A stretch of 64,000 bases of DNA, taken from contig NC_066513.1 of assembly GCF_024679095.1 (NCBI RefSeq), positions 8,546,049-8,610,048 on the forward strand, written 5' to 3'. The position numbers and the translations under genes are program-made. Source of the DNA: Eriocheir sinensis (Eukaryota; Arthropoda; Malacostraca; Decapoda; Varunidae). The notes beneath the pieces were generated by a model. The model did no database searches. It had not been told where the DNA came from and was given only the letters and a program-made list of their open reading frames with translations. Within the stretch, counting starts at the first letter, position 1. Each line of letters begins with the position of its first letter. This document shows, piece by piece, positions 46,531 through 62,945 of the stretch.

Positions 46531-49370
46531 GCATGCCATGTCCACGTCTCTGATGAATATGGCAGAGTTGGCAGAATATTGATACTCCTTATTCTCCTCT
46601 TTACCTCCATGCTCACACTTCTTCATTTCATATCTCTCTCCAATGCACCCACCACCTGTCTGCATTTCACTTCTCTTTCCCTCACTTCACCTTCCATACT
46701 TCCATCCCTACATAAAACAGCTCCTAAATATATAAACTCAGTCATCTCCTCCATTCGCTCCTCCCCTAACCTTATCGTTCACTTCATTTTACCCTCTGCT
46801 CTAACTCTGTACGCCTTTGCATAATCAATGACCTGTCCTCTCACCCTCTCAAATACTTTAACCTTACTGTTTCCAGCATCCACTCTCAGCTTTCTCCTCT
46901 TACACACCCTGTCAAACTCATCCACTATCCCTTGCAGCATCTCCTCATTCTTTGTCAACGACACTGTATCATCTCTAAACAGACCCGCAACTAATGACTT
47001 CCATACCTCTCACTTTCAGCCTTGGACCAAGCTCCCCCACTTTGGCTTTCTTTTCTCTCACACAACCATCCATGTATACAATAAAAAAACATAGTGAAAT
47101 CACACACCCCTGTCTCACACCCACGCGAACACCAAACCTCTCACTCAACTCACAATTCACCATCCATGTGTACAGAGGCACTCGCATCCTTATAAAAGGA
47201 TCAGAAAAACGCCTTCACCCACCGTATATCCTTAGAACATCCCACAACCCCTTCCTGTCATCCCTGTCATATGCCTTCTCCAGGTCCATGAACGCAGCAA
47301 ACATCTTCCTATCCTTCTCTATATATTTTATAGCTAACATTTTGAGTGCAAATATTTGCTCTACACAACCCCACCCTTTCGTGAAAATCCTTGTTCATCG
47401 CATACACTTTTCTCAGCTATTTTCTTCATCCTCTCATTTAAAACCCTGCCTTACACTTTTCCTGCCATACTGAGTAGATTTATTCACCTGTAACTATTAC
47501 AATCACCTCTGCTCCCTTTCCCTTTGTACAGCGGCACAACAATTGCCTTTCTCCGATCCTCTGGCACCTCATTCTGTTCCCATGCTAGGATACATATCCA
47601 CAATACCCATTTCACAACTACACCTCCTCCATACTTTAGCATTTCTGCTGTTATGCCATCAGCTCCAGGGGCCTTTCCTACTTTTAACTTACTCATTGCC
47701 TTCTCTATCTCACCTCTCTCCACTCTCCCCTTTGGATTTGGCAGCCCTACAGTGATCTTTATTCCTATGCTAGTCACTTCTGTTCCCCCTCCCATACTCT
47801 CATTCGTTACAGTGCTGCTTCCACACCTCTATCTCCTCTATCTCTGTCTACTCATTCCCCCTCATGAGCACTTCAGCTTTCCTCTTCATGCTACAAATGT
47901 CACCCCCCCCCCCCCCCACAATTCCTCTTTTAACTTTTTTCCAGAAAAGTTTTTTGTTCTCTTGGTATTTTGCTGAAATGTTCCTCCCATAATCCTCATC
48001 CACTCTCTTTTTACTTTCCCTAACCAATCTCTTTACCAACATCTTACTCTCCCTGTACTTTCTCTCCCATCTCCATCTAACCTCATCCGTCACATTTTCT
48101 GTAGCATTTTATCGAAGTTCCTTTTCTCCTCAACTGCCTCTTTTATCTCATCCGTCCACCACGTTGTCCCTTTCTTTCCTTTTCCACACGACTTATACCC
48201 GACTACTTCCTCAGTTGCCCTGACCACTGAACTCTTGAACACCTCACAAACCTCCTTCACTCCTTCACTGTATACTATATGTGCTCTTGCTCTTCCAAGT
48301 ATTCCCTCTACTTTCCTCCTATACATATCCTTGTGGCCACTGTCATGCAATTTCTCACTTGCTAGTTCCTTCCTACCTTTTTCCTTCTTCCCATTCCCTC
48401 TGAATTCCAATTTCTCCTTCATCCTGATTTTAGCTACTACCGTGAAGTGATCAGATCCACTATACATTCCTCTCACAACCTTTGCATCCACTGCATCCTG
48501 TTGCAACCTTGTATCCACAGTTATATAATATATTACACTCCTCATGCCACCCCTTGTCCACGTATACCTGTGAATTAGTTTGTGCTGGAAGAAAGTTTTT
48601 GCCAAGAACAGACCCCTCTCAGCACAAACATCCACAAGGTATTGTACTTTCTCAATCACTCCATCAACACACCATTTCCCAACCACACCACCAATCTCAC
48701 TGTTTCCATCTTCTGCATTCATATCTCCTAACACAAGAATTATTCTTTCACTTCCAAAGTTTTTTTTAAACACTGTCCTAAGTCCCCGCAAAATCTCTTC
48801 ATCTCACTCATGCTTTTTCCTTCCCTTATCGTTCACTCGCGCATATACACACACCCATGCATACCTTACTATCACTATCTTCCCTGTCATCCACACTATC
48901 CTGGAACCACACCACCCATGGCCATCCGCTCCCGCCCACACTCGAGGGGAGGCCAATGACGCACACCCCTGTCTCCCCCTTCCCCCCTCGACCCTTGCCT
49001 CCTTTTCTTCCACACCCTCCCACAGCCTCTCCCCGCCCCCACTCCCACCCCCCCACACACCACTGCCTATCATATGCGTCGCACTCACAACCTGCCACAT
49101 CAATCTTTCCTTTCTGGAATTCGTTAATTATCTCCCTTCTCTTCCCTTCCTCACTCATCCCATTCGCATTTATGCATGCTACCCTATGGAGCGCCTCCCT
49201 CCTTCTCTTCCTCCCCTCCCCAGGGGCAGATGGAGACCCCCCTCTGCCTGTAGCCATTTTTCGTCCACCCCCGGAGGTGCCACTGGCAGCTGGCAGGACT
49301 ATCGCTGTTCTAATTCCTGGAGGGACACAGGGCACCAGATTGTCAGGAACTACCATCACTAAATTTAAAA
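46345..49370 (-). mobile_element. RTE-type LINE (family B), minus strand, degenerate
   Basis: The minus strand from about 49370 gives endonuclease CINANGMSEEGKRREIINEF, VCVYARVNDKGRKKHE and LVLGDMNAEDGNSEIGGVV with KWCVDGV..GLFLAKTFFQHKLI. RT pieces are KVGKAPGADGITAEMLKYGG, IVVPLYKGKGSRGDCNSYR, SERFGVRVGVRQGCVISL and MLQGIVDEFDRVCKRRKLRV. The 3' part is RGACGVSGWDG. Several stops and shifts occur, and the catalytic DD box lies in a damaged stretch near 46960-46975. Confidence 0.83.
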
Positions 49371-49679
49371 AATCATGAAAAAGGATAAAAATATGAAAAG
49401 AGAACCGTCCCATAGAGACAAAGTACAGAAGGTACCAGCTCTCCCCTTTAGTTCCACCACACAAAAAAATAAAATTACTATACAATAAAATACTGCTATT
49501 AGTAAAAATAATGTGGTGTAATAACGAGGTCACCTCGTGAAGGCGGGGTAGAGCTTGGCTACCACAGATGTGTCTGTAATAGTCCAGTTAGGTGCTGCTG
49601 ATTCCCACCAATCCAATTTAGTTCTACCTAGTGGCACCTCTAACTTCATCAGTTACGATACTGCCACTGCGCAAAGTCT

Positions 49680-49885
49680 GTCTCGAGTAAAAACATATTA
49701 GATTTACCTCGTCTGAATTCAAATTGACTTTTTTTTATTGTTTTCTCTCTTTCTAGGTGGTCTACCCACTGTCTTTTAATTATCTTCTCACAGCGCTTGC
49801 ACATTACATTTGTTAGAAAAAACTGACCATAGTTCAGAGGCTCTTTTTTTGTTTCCGCTCTCATGTAATGGGAACACATTTGCTC
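49680..49885 (-). mobile_element. LINE family D fragment, minus strand
   Basis: It matches 3916-4070: GAGTAAAAACATATTAGAT, GTGGTCTACCCACTGTCTTT and the TTATCTTCTCACAGCGCTTG block. The same family may continue at 50310-50540 in divergent form. Confidence 0.68.
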
Positions 49886-49908
49886 TTTTCCAATGTACTA
49901 GGACTTCC

Positions 49909-49912
<4 letters not shown>

Positions 49913-49985
<73 letters not shown>
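49913..49985. repeat. (CT)n microsatellite
   Basis: About 72 bp of pure CT, giving SLSLSL/RERERE frames that are not genes. Confidence 0.95.
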
Positions 49986-49988
<3 letters not shown>

Positions 49989-50948
49989 CCTGTGCCAACG
50001 ACGGTTCGGCCAGGACTCGGTCACCGAGAAGCTTAATTAAGCTGCAGTCACACTTATATTGCATTTAGCGAATCAGGGGCCAGGAGGAACTCGTCCAAAA
50101 CCTGATGCCTGGCTCTCAGTGGCCTCCAACATGGTACTGGTTTTAATTTACATTTTCATCGCTTGTCCCTGGTTTTTGTTTGACTGGCCGGCCTCAATAC
50201 CGCATTCGCATTAGTTGGAGAGTAACTGTTGTATGGAAAATGTGTCCTAAATGTAGGTCTCGTGCAATGTGGAAACTCTCAGTATGAAACGGGCTCCTTC
50301 CATCATGTCACTGACATACATAGCAAACATTTTGGCGCCAGACCCAAGCATTGCAAAACTCCACCTGTGACACCCCTCCATCCTGCTCTTTGTTACTGTC
50401 CTCCTGTCTACCTTCCCTCCCCTCTAGGGCACTCCCTCTAGTCCTCCGCATATACTCCAGCTTCCACAACAGGCACCTGTGTGATACTTCATTGACGTCT
50501 TTCTGCAGGTCAGAGTAACACACAGTACACTCAACTCTCACTCCACTGTGACACGTCAGTCAGCCTTGAGTCAGTAAACTAGATTTCCATGTGACTTACA
50601 CCATGCATCTGGACACTATCTGGATACTCAACATATATCCCGGATTTGGTCCGATTTACATATTTGTGTCTTAGGCCCTGAAAGAGTTTACCTGATTTAA
50701 AGGTCGCGTTTATAGAGTGTGTACTGTACGTAGTAATAGTTGTACTGTAGTACTATACTGCACGTAAGGATAGTAGTAGTGGTAGAGGTAATAGTAGCAG
50801 TAGAGGTAGTAGTAGCAATAGCTGTAGTAGTTACCCTAGAAATATAGACAAAAAAATGTCTACCTTTACATGAGTATAAAAATAAAACTGATCAGCTAAA
50901 AGTAGGTCGAAGGGATATTTGCCTTTAAGCTGTGTCATGTGCCCACAG

Positions 50949-51023
50949 GACCAGTACGAGTTCCTTCACCTTGCAATGAACGCCTTCCTCAGCAACGAGA
51001 GACTCTATGGCAACTTCAACTGA
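50949..51023 (+). CDS. RPTP D2 exon E7, last coding exon with stop
   Basis: After the acceptor TGTGCCCACAG the exon reads [20 protein letters not shown], then GNFN and TGA at 51021-51023. Joined to E6 it gives [12 protein letters not shown], the well-known C-terminal EQY-x-FL/V-Y/H helix of PTP domains. The protein ends only about 16 residues after this helix, so there is almost no C-terminal tail. About 75 bp after the stop the DNA enters a (TA)n array of some 255 bp; the first AATAAA I see is near 51543. Confidence 0.88.
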   Translation, partial: DQYEFLHLAMNAFLSNERLYGNFN

Positions 51024-51095
51024 GGATCACAGGCCTGGCGCCCCCAGCAACGCACCGTCACCAACACACCCACTCAAGCACACTAAAGCTGGATA

Positions 51096-51468
<373 letters not shown>

Positions 51469-51592
51469 GGGAGTAAGTGATTGTGTTTGAAACACTAATT
51501 GAATTTAGGAAATTCATAATAAAAAAAATCAATTACAAAATTAAATAAATATCCACATCAGGTCAGCAACAATATATCTCTACAGATTTATT

Positions 51593-51831
<239 letters not shown>

Positions 51832-51832
<1 letters not shown>

Positions 51833-53312
51833 TCCTGCTGGAAGTATGCCTTAGCACAGCCTGTGCCTAAGAAGGGTGACCGTTTCAATCCCTCAAACTA
51901 CCGCCCTATAATTTTACTTTCCTGTCTATCTAAATATTTTGAATCAATCCTTAACAGGAAGATTCAAAAGCACCTTTTCACTTTCAACCTTCTATCTGAT
52001 AGTCAGTATGGGTTCCGCAAGGGGCGTTTTACAGGCGATCTTCTTAACGGACTCTTGGTCATCCTCTCTTAGCCGTTTCGGTGAAACTTTCTCAGTTGCG
52101 CTAGACATATCGAAAGCCTTCGATAGAGTCTGGCACAAGTCTTTGCTTTCTAAACTGCCTTCTTTCGGATTCTATCCCTCTCTCTGTTCCTTTATCTCCA
52201 GTTTCCTTTCCGGCCGTTCTATCTCTGCGCTGGTAGACGGTCACTGTTCTTCCTCTAAGCCTATCAACAGTGGTGTTCCACATGGCTCTGTCCCATCACC
52301 CACTCTCTTCCTGTTATTCATCAATGATCTTCTTTCCATAACAAACTGCCCTGTCCACTTATACGCCGACGACTCCACTCTGTATTATTCAACTTCTTGC
52401 AAAAGAAGGCCATCCCAACAGGAAGTACACGACTCCAGACTGGAAGCTGCAGAATGCTTAACCTCAGACCTTGCTATCATTTCCAATTGGGGCAGAAGGA
52501 ACCTTGTGTCCTTCAATGCCTCAAAAACTCAATTTCTCCACCTATCAACTCGACACAATCTTCCAAACACCTATCCCCTATTCTTCGGCAACACTCAGCT
52601 GTCACCTTCTTCAACACTACATATCCTCGGTCTATCCTTAACTCAAAATCTCAACTGGAAAATTCATATCTTCTCTCTCGCTAAATCAGCTTCCTTGAGG
52701 TTGGGCGTTCTGTATCGTCTCCACCAGTTCTTCTCCCCTGCACAGTTGCTATCCATATACAGGGGCCTTGTCCGCCCTCGTATGGAGTATGCATCTTACG
52801 TGTGGGGGGGGCTCCACTCACACAGCTCTTCTGGACAGAGTGGAGTCTAAGGCTCTTCGTCTCATCAGCTCTCCTCCTCCTACTGATAGTTTTCTACCTC
52901 TAAAATTCCGTCGCGATGTTGCCTCTCTCTCTATCTTTTATCGCTTTTTTCACGCTGACTGCTCTTCTGAACTGCTAACTGCATGCCTCCCCCCCTCCTG
53001 CGGCCCCGTTGCACACGACTTTCTACTCATGCTCATCTCTATACTGCCCAAACCCCTTATGCAAGAGTTAACCAGCATCTTCACTCTTTCATCCCTCACG
53101 CTGGTAAACTCTGGAACAATCTTCCTTCATCTATATTTCCTTCTGCCTACGACTTGAACTCTTTCAAGAGGAGTGTATCAGGATACCTCTCCTCCCGAAA
53201 TTGACCTCTCTTTCGGCCACCTCTTTTAATTCTTTTTATAGGAGCAGCGAGTAGCGGGCTTTTTTATTATTGCTTCCTTTTTTTGTGCCTTTGAGCTGTC
53301 TCCTTTGTTGTA

Positions 53313-53316
<4 letters not shown>
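51832..53316 (+). mobile_element. LINE family A copy 6, inserted in (CA)n
   Basis: It starts inside the RT region (TTCCTGCTGGAAGTATGCC) directly after (AC)n and ends GTTGTAAAA directly before (CA)n at 53316-53370. RT is in one frame 51939-52850 after an early shift: ALDISKAFDRVWHKSL, INSGVPHGSVPSPTLFLLFI, YADDSTLYYS. A shift in a G-run near 52805 moves the C-terminus (SFKRSVSGYLSSRN) to another frame. Confidence 0.88.

Positions 53317-53370
<54 letters not shown>
53316..53370. repeat. (CA)n microsatellite
   Basis: A 55-bp CA run on the 3' side of LINE copy 6, in the same phase of dinucleotide as the array on its 5' side. Confidence 0.93.
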
Positions 53371-53373
<3 letters not shown>

Positions 53374-54840
53374 CAACACCACGAACACAACCACATGTCT
53401 GTTGTCTTGTTACTTGAAGATGATTCTGATAGAATCTACTATTTACATGTATCTGTATTTCTAATATCATTATACACCAAATTATCATGTAATTTTAGTT
53501 TTTTGTCTGTGATTTATCAGCATTGTTAGATAGATATTTCACCTAAGTTTACATGTTTTGCAGTTTCCATATATCAAAGTGTTTTATTACTTTCATCATT
53601 TATAGACAATTGATTTACTTTGGCTTATATAATATGACTTTTTATTTGGTTTTCATCATTATAATTATTTTTGCACCTTGCCTGTGATATATTAGCATCA
53701 GGTGACATATTATTTACCTAAGTCTACCTTCTGATACTCTCTATAATCACACAATATATACCATTCTTTTTATTACATTCATTTAGCATTTCATTATTGC
53801 CCCGTGTCTGTGTTTTCTAAGCCTTTTACAGTTGTCAGTTTACATAACCAAGGTATGGACAGTTATTTTACTTTTGTTTTCTCATTATCAAAACACAGTC
53901 TATATCATTTTAACTCCTTGCCTGTCTTGTAAGCTTGTCAATTGACCTGACCCAACATATTAGCAGTGTTCTCATTCTTTACTTCACTTCCCTTGTCCTT
54001 ATGAAAATATAGTCTATGTGGCATGGTGTATCAGTGTCACAGGGTTCATGAGTACCCAGGGCTTTGGTATTGTGTTTTACAGTAAACCATACTTTTATAA
54101 TTTATGAACAAACTGCGGAGGATAACAACATATCTATATCCAAAAATATGTTATACCTGAAGGAATTAATAAGGACAAACTGCTGGTAGTATTAGTATTA
54201 TTGTTTGTATTAGTAGTAGTAGTTGTTGTTGTTGTAGTAGTAGTATTAGGTGTAGTAGCAGCAGTAATAGTAGTAGTAGATGTAGTAGTAATAGTTAGAG
54301 ATGTACAGATAATATTTTTTTTTACCCATACCGATGCCAGCAATGCCAAATTGGGCCGATAACGATACTACTATCAATACTGATACCAATACTGAATTAT
54401 GATTGTGCTAAAATGTAAGTTCAAAATATTTCACACACGTGATTGTGACCATGCAATATGTATAGAGTATTAACAAAGTCTAATACACAATGGCTATTAA
54501 ATAATACACCCAGGTCAACCTCACAACTGGCAGCCATTGTATCTATATTAGGTACAGAGCTGGGCCACTGCTCAAGAATAACATTCAAAATTACCAGTGA
54601 TACCATGAGTCTTAAGACTATAAAACGTTTTATTTGTTGACCTCTTGTAGTTAGAAATCTTATATGTATCAAAAACTATTAATGAGAAAAATCATAATAG
54701 CAGTAGACTGCAGCGTGAGTCCGAATGAGAGGTGAGGACTGTGTCAGGGCCCCGCACCTGACACAGTCCTCACCAGCGTCTCTTGTACACATCCATGGTA
54801 GCAGCTGTGGCTCATTACCAAATTTGTCATATGAACGAAG
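53371..54840. other. AT-rich intergenic DNA downstream of the RPTP gene
   Basis: No gene seen. It includes a GTA/GTT trinucleotide-rich stretch at 54185-54300 and the perfect hairpin at 54731-54774. Confidence 0.5.
54731..54774. repeat. Perfect hairpin, 18-bp stem, 8-nt loop
   Basis: GGTGAGGACTGTGTCAGG pairs exactly with CCTGACACAGTCCTCACC around the loop GCCCCGCA. It is GC-rich in an AT-rich region. No T-run follows. Confidence 0.92.
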
Positions 54841-54844
54841 GCTT

Positions 54845-55490
54845 AAATAAGTAAATTTATTCAGCCTATCAAAACGAAGAATGCGAGGCGATCTAATAGA
54901 AGTGTTTAAAATGTTTAAAGGATTCAGTGATATTAATGCGGAAGATTACTTTACAATTGATCGATCAAATAGAACAAGAAGAAATCACAATTTGAAGATA
55001 AGTGGTAAAAGATTATCGTCGCACGAAGCTAAACACTTCTTATTCAATCGAGTTGTTGATGTTTGGAACTCTCTACCCTGTGATGTCGTTGATAGTACAA
55101 CAGTTACGGCCTTCAAGAATAGATTAGACAAGTATTTTGAATCCAAACAGCAACTAAGATATTACTCACTGTCATAATAACGTTAAGTTCTTTCGAATAC
55201 TGGTGTCCTTTTCCGCTTATATCGCCCGGTTAGTGGTAGCAGTAATGGTAGTTCTTTCCTCTTTCCTACATAAATTCCATGCAGTTTTTCCATGCTGCAT
55301 GGTTCTTTTTCCTTTCCTGCCAGCTTTGGCTGGAGGGATGGGGGGGTGGGGAGGAGCCCTCGCCTTTGCTGTCCTTCATCTTCCACCTTTGATTAGATAG
55401 TTAGTGTAGCTTGTCACAAACAGCCTCGTTAGGACCAGCAGGTCTGCTGTTGTTTGTTCTTCCTTTGTGTATTCCTTTGTGTTTCTTTGT
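54845..55490 (+). mobile_element. CR1-like LINE C-terminus with 3' UTR
   Basis: The open frame 54881-55174 reads MRGDLIEVFKMFKGFSDINA, LSSHEAKHFLFNRVVDVWNS, LPCDVVDSTTVTAFKNRLDK and stops. This is the RT tail typical of CR1/L2 elements. It is related to but distinct from the copy at 19747-20379. The GC-rich 3' UTR includes CTCGTTAGGACCAGCAGGTC. Confidence 0.78.
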
Positions 55491-55612
55491 GAAATTGATC
55501 TCTCTTTCGGCCACCTCTTTTGATTCTTTTTTAGGAGCAGCGAGTAGCGGGCTTTTTTTTTATATTATTGTTTCCTTTTTTGCGTGCCCTTGAGCTGTCT
55601 CCTTTGTTGTAA

Positions 55613-55615
<3 letters not shown>
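55491..55615 (+). mobile_element. LINE family A, 3' UTR only
   Basis: It has AAATTGATCTCTCTTTCGGC, GGAGCAGCGAGTAGCGGGC and GAGCTGTCTCCTTTGTTGTA, the family 3' UTR, ending AAAA before a (TAG)n run. Confidence 0.85.
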
Positions 55616-55651
<36 letters not shown>

Positions 55652-55770
55652 CTGTAGTTTTTTGTCTATCAGCCGATCGTGGCTATTAGGCCAGGGTAGT
55701 AGTAGTACAAGTAGTAGTAGTAGTAGTAGTAATAGTAGTAGTGGTACTAGTAGTGGTGATGGCAGTACCA

Positions 55771-55836
<66 letters not shown>

Positions 55837-55885
55837 GTAGTAGTAGTAGTAGTAGTAGTAGTAATAGTAGTAGTAATAGTATAAG
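55616..55885. repeat. (TAG)n and (TTA)n trinucleotide arrays
   Basis: TAG/GTA runs at 55616-55651 and 55700-55760, ATT/TTA at 55774-55834, TAG again to about 55880. They follow a LINE tail, as if the tail seeded the array. Confidence 0.9.
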
Positions 55886-58916
<3,031 letters not shown>

Positions 58917-58919
<3 letters not shown>

Positions 58920-59562
58920 AAGGCGCTGGTTTCAACACTAGTCGACAGCTGGTGCCTGGGCTCAGAGCGCGGGCGGCGGGTGTCGACAATAGTGACAATG
59001 CATTTTATGAAATAGCGTAATGTCAAAGTTAATTTGTTTGTACTGAAGTACAGTAAGCATGTTGTTTTACTTCAAACAATACCCAACTATGCTCCCTTGA
59101 CTAATTTTTGTTCAGTGAATGCCTTGTGCTAGCTTTGATATGTCCGCTAGACATTCCACCTCTTCTCACCCTTTCAATGAATTTCATCCACAAGATGGGG
59201 GTCCTTTGACCGCATGACCCATGAAACCCGGAAGTTTAGTCTTTATTGGGGTGCGTTTCACTTAAACTGTATAAAAGTGATGCAAGCTATTACTAAATCA
59301 TAGAAGAGATGTCCAGTAGGGGTGGAAAACTATCAATAATAATGTATTTTCAGTGATCCTATTCAACATTCCGTGCTCGTTCTAGCAAGGGACATATAGT
59401 CTTCAAATTAACGTCAAAGGACAGTTAAGTGTATGTACCGAACAATGATACATCATTCAGTCACGTGAGTTAAGTAGGAGTGAAGGTATGAAGGGTTGAA
59501 ATGAGGTATCATTTTGCCCGAATATGCCCGCGTGGGAGGACAGGCAGGGCAAAACAAGCCCG

Positions 59563-59564
<2 letters not shown>
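58917..59564. other. Intergenic DNA, nothing recognised
   Basis: Short GC-rich stretch next to the TA array, then AT-rich DNA. No gene seen. Confidence 0.45.

Positions 59565-59659
<95 letters not shown>
59565..59659. repeat. (TA)n microsatellite
   Basis: About 95 bp of TA. Confidence 0.95.
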
Positions 59660-59661
<2 letters not shown>

Positions 59662-59739
59662 ATATTCCGTTGGAATTTAGGACCTGCATGGTATTTTAGG
59701 ACATCAATGATAATGTTAATTGTAAACAAATAAATGTGT

Positions 59740-61618
59740 TAAAGATCTTGAACTCTATAACTCCTTTAACGACCAGCTTTGGCTTTCATCCTCTTTCACT
59801 GACCAGCCTGGTGAACAAGCCTACAACTTTGCTCTCCTCAACGATCTAGAGCAGATGGTACAGCACCCTACACGTATTCCCGATCGTCTTGGGGACAGGC
59901 CCAACGTACTAGACCTCTTCCTTACCTCTAACCCTTCTGCTTACTCTGTCAAACTGTTCTCTCCGTTGGGCTCCTCCGATCACAGCCTTATCTCTGTATC
60001 CTGTCCTATCGCTCCTGTTCATCCTCTGGACCCACCGAAGAGGCGATGCTTCTGGCATATTGCTTCAGCTCGGTGGGACGACCTGAGGATGTACTTTTTT
60101 TTCCGATTCCCCGTGGAATGATTACTGCTTCCAAGATAGAGACCCCTCTGTGTGTGCCCAGCGCATCACAGAGGTGTTTGCCTCTGGAATGGAGGCATAC
60201 ATTCCACGTACTTTCTCTGTTCCCATGCTAAAAAGCCTTGGTTTAATCACGCTTGTTCTCGTGCTATCAAAGATAGAGAGGCAGCTCACAAAAGGTACCA
60301 GAACCTTCGAACTACTGCTAACAATGATCTATACATTTCCGCCGGAATTGTGCCAAATTTATTCTTCGAGTTTCCAAAAACTCCTTTATCCATAGCAAAT
60401 GTCAACACCTTGGTTCTATAATTCTTCCAGAGACTTCTGGCACCCAGCTAAAAATATGTTCTCCAATTTCAGTTCTTCCTCTTTCCCGCCTCTTCTTAAT
60501 CCAGACGGCAGCACTGCCGTCTCATCTATCTCTGAGGCTGAACTCTTTACTCGAACTTTCTGTAATTACTCCGCTCTGGACGATTCTGGGCATATTCCTC
60601 CTACTCATTCCCCCGCTGGCTCCTTCATGCCTGTTATTAAGATTCTTAAGAATAATGTTTTATATGCTCTCTCTGTCCTCAACTCTCTGAAGGCTTATGG
60701 ACCTGATGGAGTGCTTTCTATTGTCCTTAAAAAACTGTGCTTCCGTACTGACACCCTGCCTGGTCTAACTCTATCGTCTCTGCCTATCAATATCTACCTT
60801 TCCTTCCTGCCGGAAGTACGCCTTCGTACAGCCTTTGCCTACGAAGTGTGACCGTTCCAATCCCTCAAACTAGCGCCCTACAGCTTTACTTTCCTGTCTA
60901 TCTAAAGTTTTTGAATCAATCCTTAACCGGAAGATTCAAATGCACCTTTCCACTTCCGCCCTTCTATCTGATCGCCAGTATGGGTTCCGCAAGGGGCGTT
61001 CTACTGGGGATCTTCTTGCTCTCATAACTGACTCTTGGCCATCTCAGTTGCGCTAGACATATCGAAAGCCTTCGATAGAGTCTGGCACAAGTCTTTGCTT
61101 TCTAAACTGCCCTCTTTAGGATTCTATCCCTCTCTCTGTTCCTTTATCTCCAGTTTCCTTTCCGGCAGTTCTATCTCTGCTGTGGTAGGCGGTCACTGTT
61201 CTTCCCCTAAACCTATCAACAAAGGTATCTGTTCTATCACCCACTCTCTTTTTATTCACCAATGATCTTTTTTCTATAACAAACTGTCCTATCCACTCAT
61301 ACGCTGATGACTCCACTCTGCATTATTCAACTCCTTTCAACAGAACTCTCAGCCTCTCAACAGGAAATACAAATCTTCACTCTTTCATCCATCACGCTGG
61401 TTAACTCTGGAACAATCTTCCTTCATCTGTATTTCCTCCTGCCCACGACTTGAACTCTTTCAAGAGGAGGGTACCAAGACACCTCTCCTCCCGAAATTGA
61501 CCCCTCTTTCGGCCACCTCTTTGGATTCGTTTTGGGAGCAGCGAGTAGCGGGCTTTTTTTATTATTGTTTCTTTTTTTTGTGTGCCCTTGAGCTGTCTCC
61601 TCTGTTGTAAAAAAAAAA
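59740..61618 (+). mobile_element. LINE family A copy 8, with endonuclease end and internal deletion
   Basis: It starts in the endonuclease ([20 protein letters not shown], then [16 protein letters not shown] and [13 protein letters not shown]) and continues through the linker. RT pieces are ALDISKAFDRVWHKSL at 61050-61100 and YADDSTLHYS at about 61297. At about 61370 the sequence jumps to the C-terminal SSFTLSSI-type end, so roughly 700 bp are deleted. The 3' UTR and poly-A end at 61618. Confidence 0.84.
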
Positions 61619-61779
61619 GAAACCTATATTACTGTTTTTCCGAATAGTCGTTAACCATTCTCTCTGTATACGGTCGAATACAACATTTTGGAAATTAATA
61701 AAAAAATATGTGTGTTTCTGATTTCATTACAACTTTTCTTTAATAAAGTACTATCATTCTGAAGCTCTCATGTAGTGCC

Positions 61780-61780
<1 letters not shown>

Positions 61781-61818
<38 letters not shown>

Positions 61819-61839
61819 GGAGTGTGTAAAAGCACACTT

Positions 61840-61918
<79 letters not shown>
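61781..61918. repeat. (CA)n and (GA)n microsatellites
   Basis: CA at 61781-61814 and GA at 61842-61918, separated by 27 bp. Confidence 0.93.
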
Positions 61919-61921
<3 letters not shown>

Positions 61922-62249
61922 ATTGATTCTTTATTTAACTTGATAGGTATTATATTATATACGTTTTTCGTTGTTTTTTTTTCATTACAGAGTTACAATG
62001 GCTCGTTGAGCTTATGCTCTAATACCAGCCTAAAGGAAATATATGATTTTAGAATTCTATCACAGAATGTCTGGCCTATCTCCAAGGTTACATATTTCTA
62101 AATATCTATTGACCAATGACATTTCTTAATTAGTATAATAGTACAATGTGTTGTATATTTACATTTTGTATTTACACTTATTTGGTGGAAAACCAAAAAT
62201 ATCATGCAGTCTCTCTCTCTCACACAGACACAGACACAGAGACACACAG

Positions 62250-62289
<40 letters not shown>

Positions 62290-62700
62290 TTTCTTACACG
62301 GACAATCGTACATTAAATATCATCATAATTAGTCCATGTGCCAGACCGAATGTCGGTACCAAATTGGTGAACAGATCCCTTTATGATTTTTGGCTAGCAT
62401 GGTATCTGAAGTGTCCAAAAACAGTTGATGGACTCTCGAGTCACTTTGCTAAGTGGCACTTTAGCGGCCATCTTTAAAAGTGGCTGCCGATATATTGCCG
62501 GAACGCGCGAACTTCAGAAAAAAACACCTATAACTTCTTCCCAAATTGACTCACAAAGCTACAGATGAGCTTAAATTGTTCTTCTTTAAATTCTACATCT
62601 ACTGGTGTGAAATATGCCAGGTTTTACCTGTTTTTACTATATCATACTAACTGATTGATAAGAAAACGTGCATTTTTACACGTTTTTTTAAGATTTTTTT
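61919..62700. other. Intergenic DNA with a (CA)n tract
   Basis: CA run at about 62250-62287. Nothing else recognised. Confidence 0.5.
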
Positions 62701-62708
62701 TAAAGTTT

Positions 62709-62932
62709 TATATATCTTCATGTAAATAAAACCCACACTGGCAGACAATAGAGGCATATTTTTACCAAACAGTCTCGGTGGACACTGCCACCATCTTCAG
62801 TGGTGTAAAGGAAGAGGAGAAGTAGGTATAGGGATTAACAATTCTCTTTATATTCAGAACGGAACGGGTAAATATGGGAGGGGCAGTACATGGAAGGGTA
62901 CAACTGTGGGTTTTATTTACATCAAGAATATC
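62709..62932. mobile_element. Small inverted-repeat element (~225 bp)
   Basis: ATGTAAATAAAACCCACA near 62721-62738 and TGTGGGTTTTATTTACAT near 62905-62922 are exact inverses, and the similarity extends outward imperfectly (TATATCTTC / AAGAATAT). It is MITE-like, with no coding capacity. Confidence 0.65.
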
Positions 62933-62945
62933 TCGTCAGCGTGAT

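Noticed and set aside
48580..49378. 260-residue Pro/Ser/His-rich plus-strand frame
   Set aside because: Antisense shadow of the minus-strand LINE endonuclease region.
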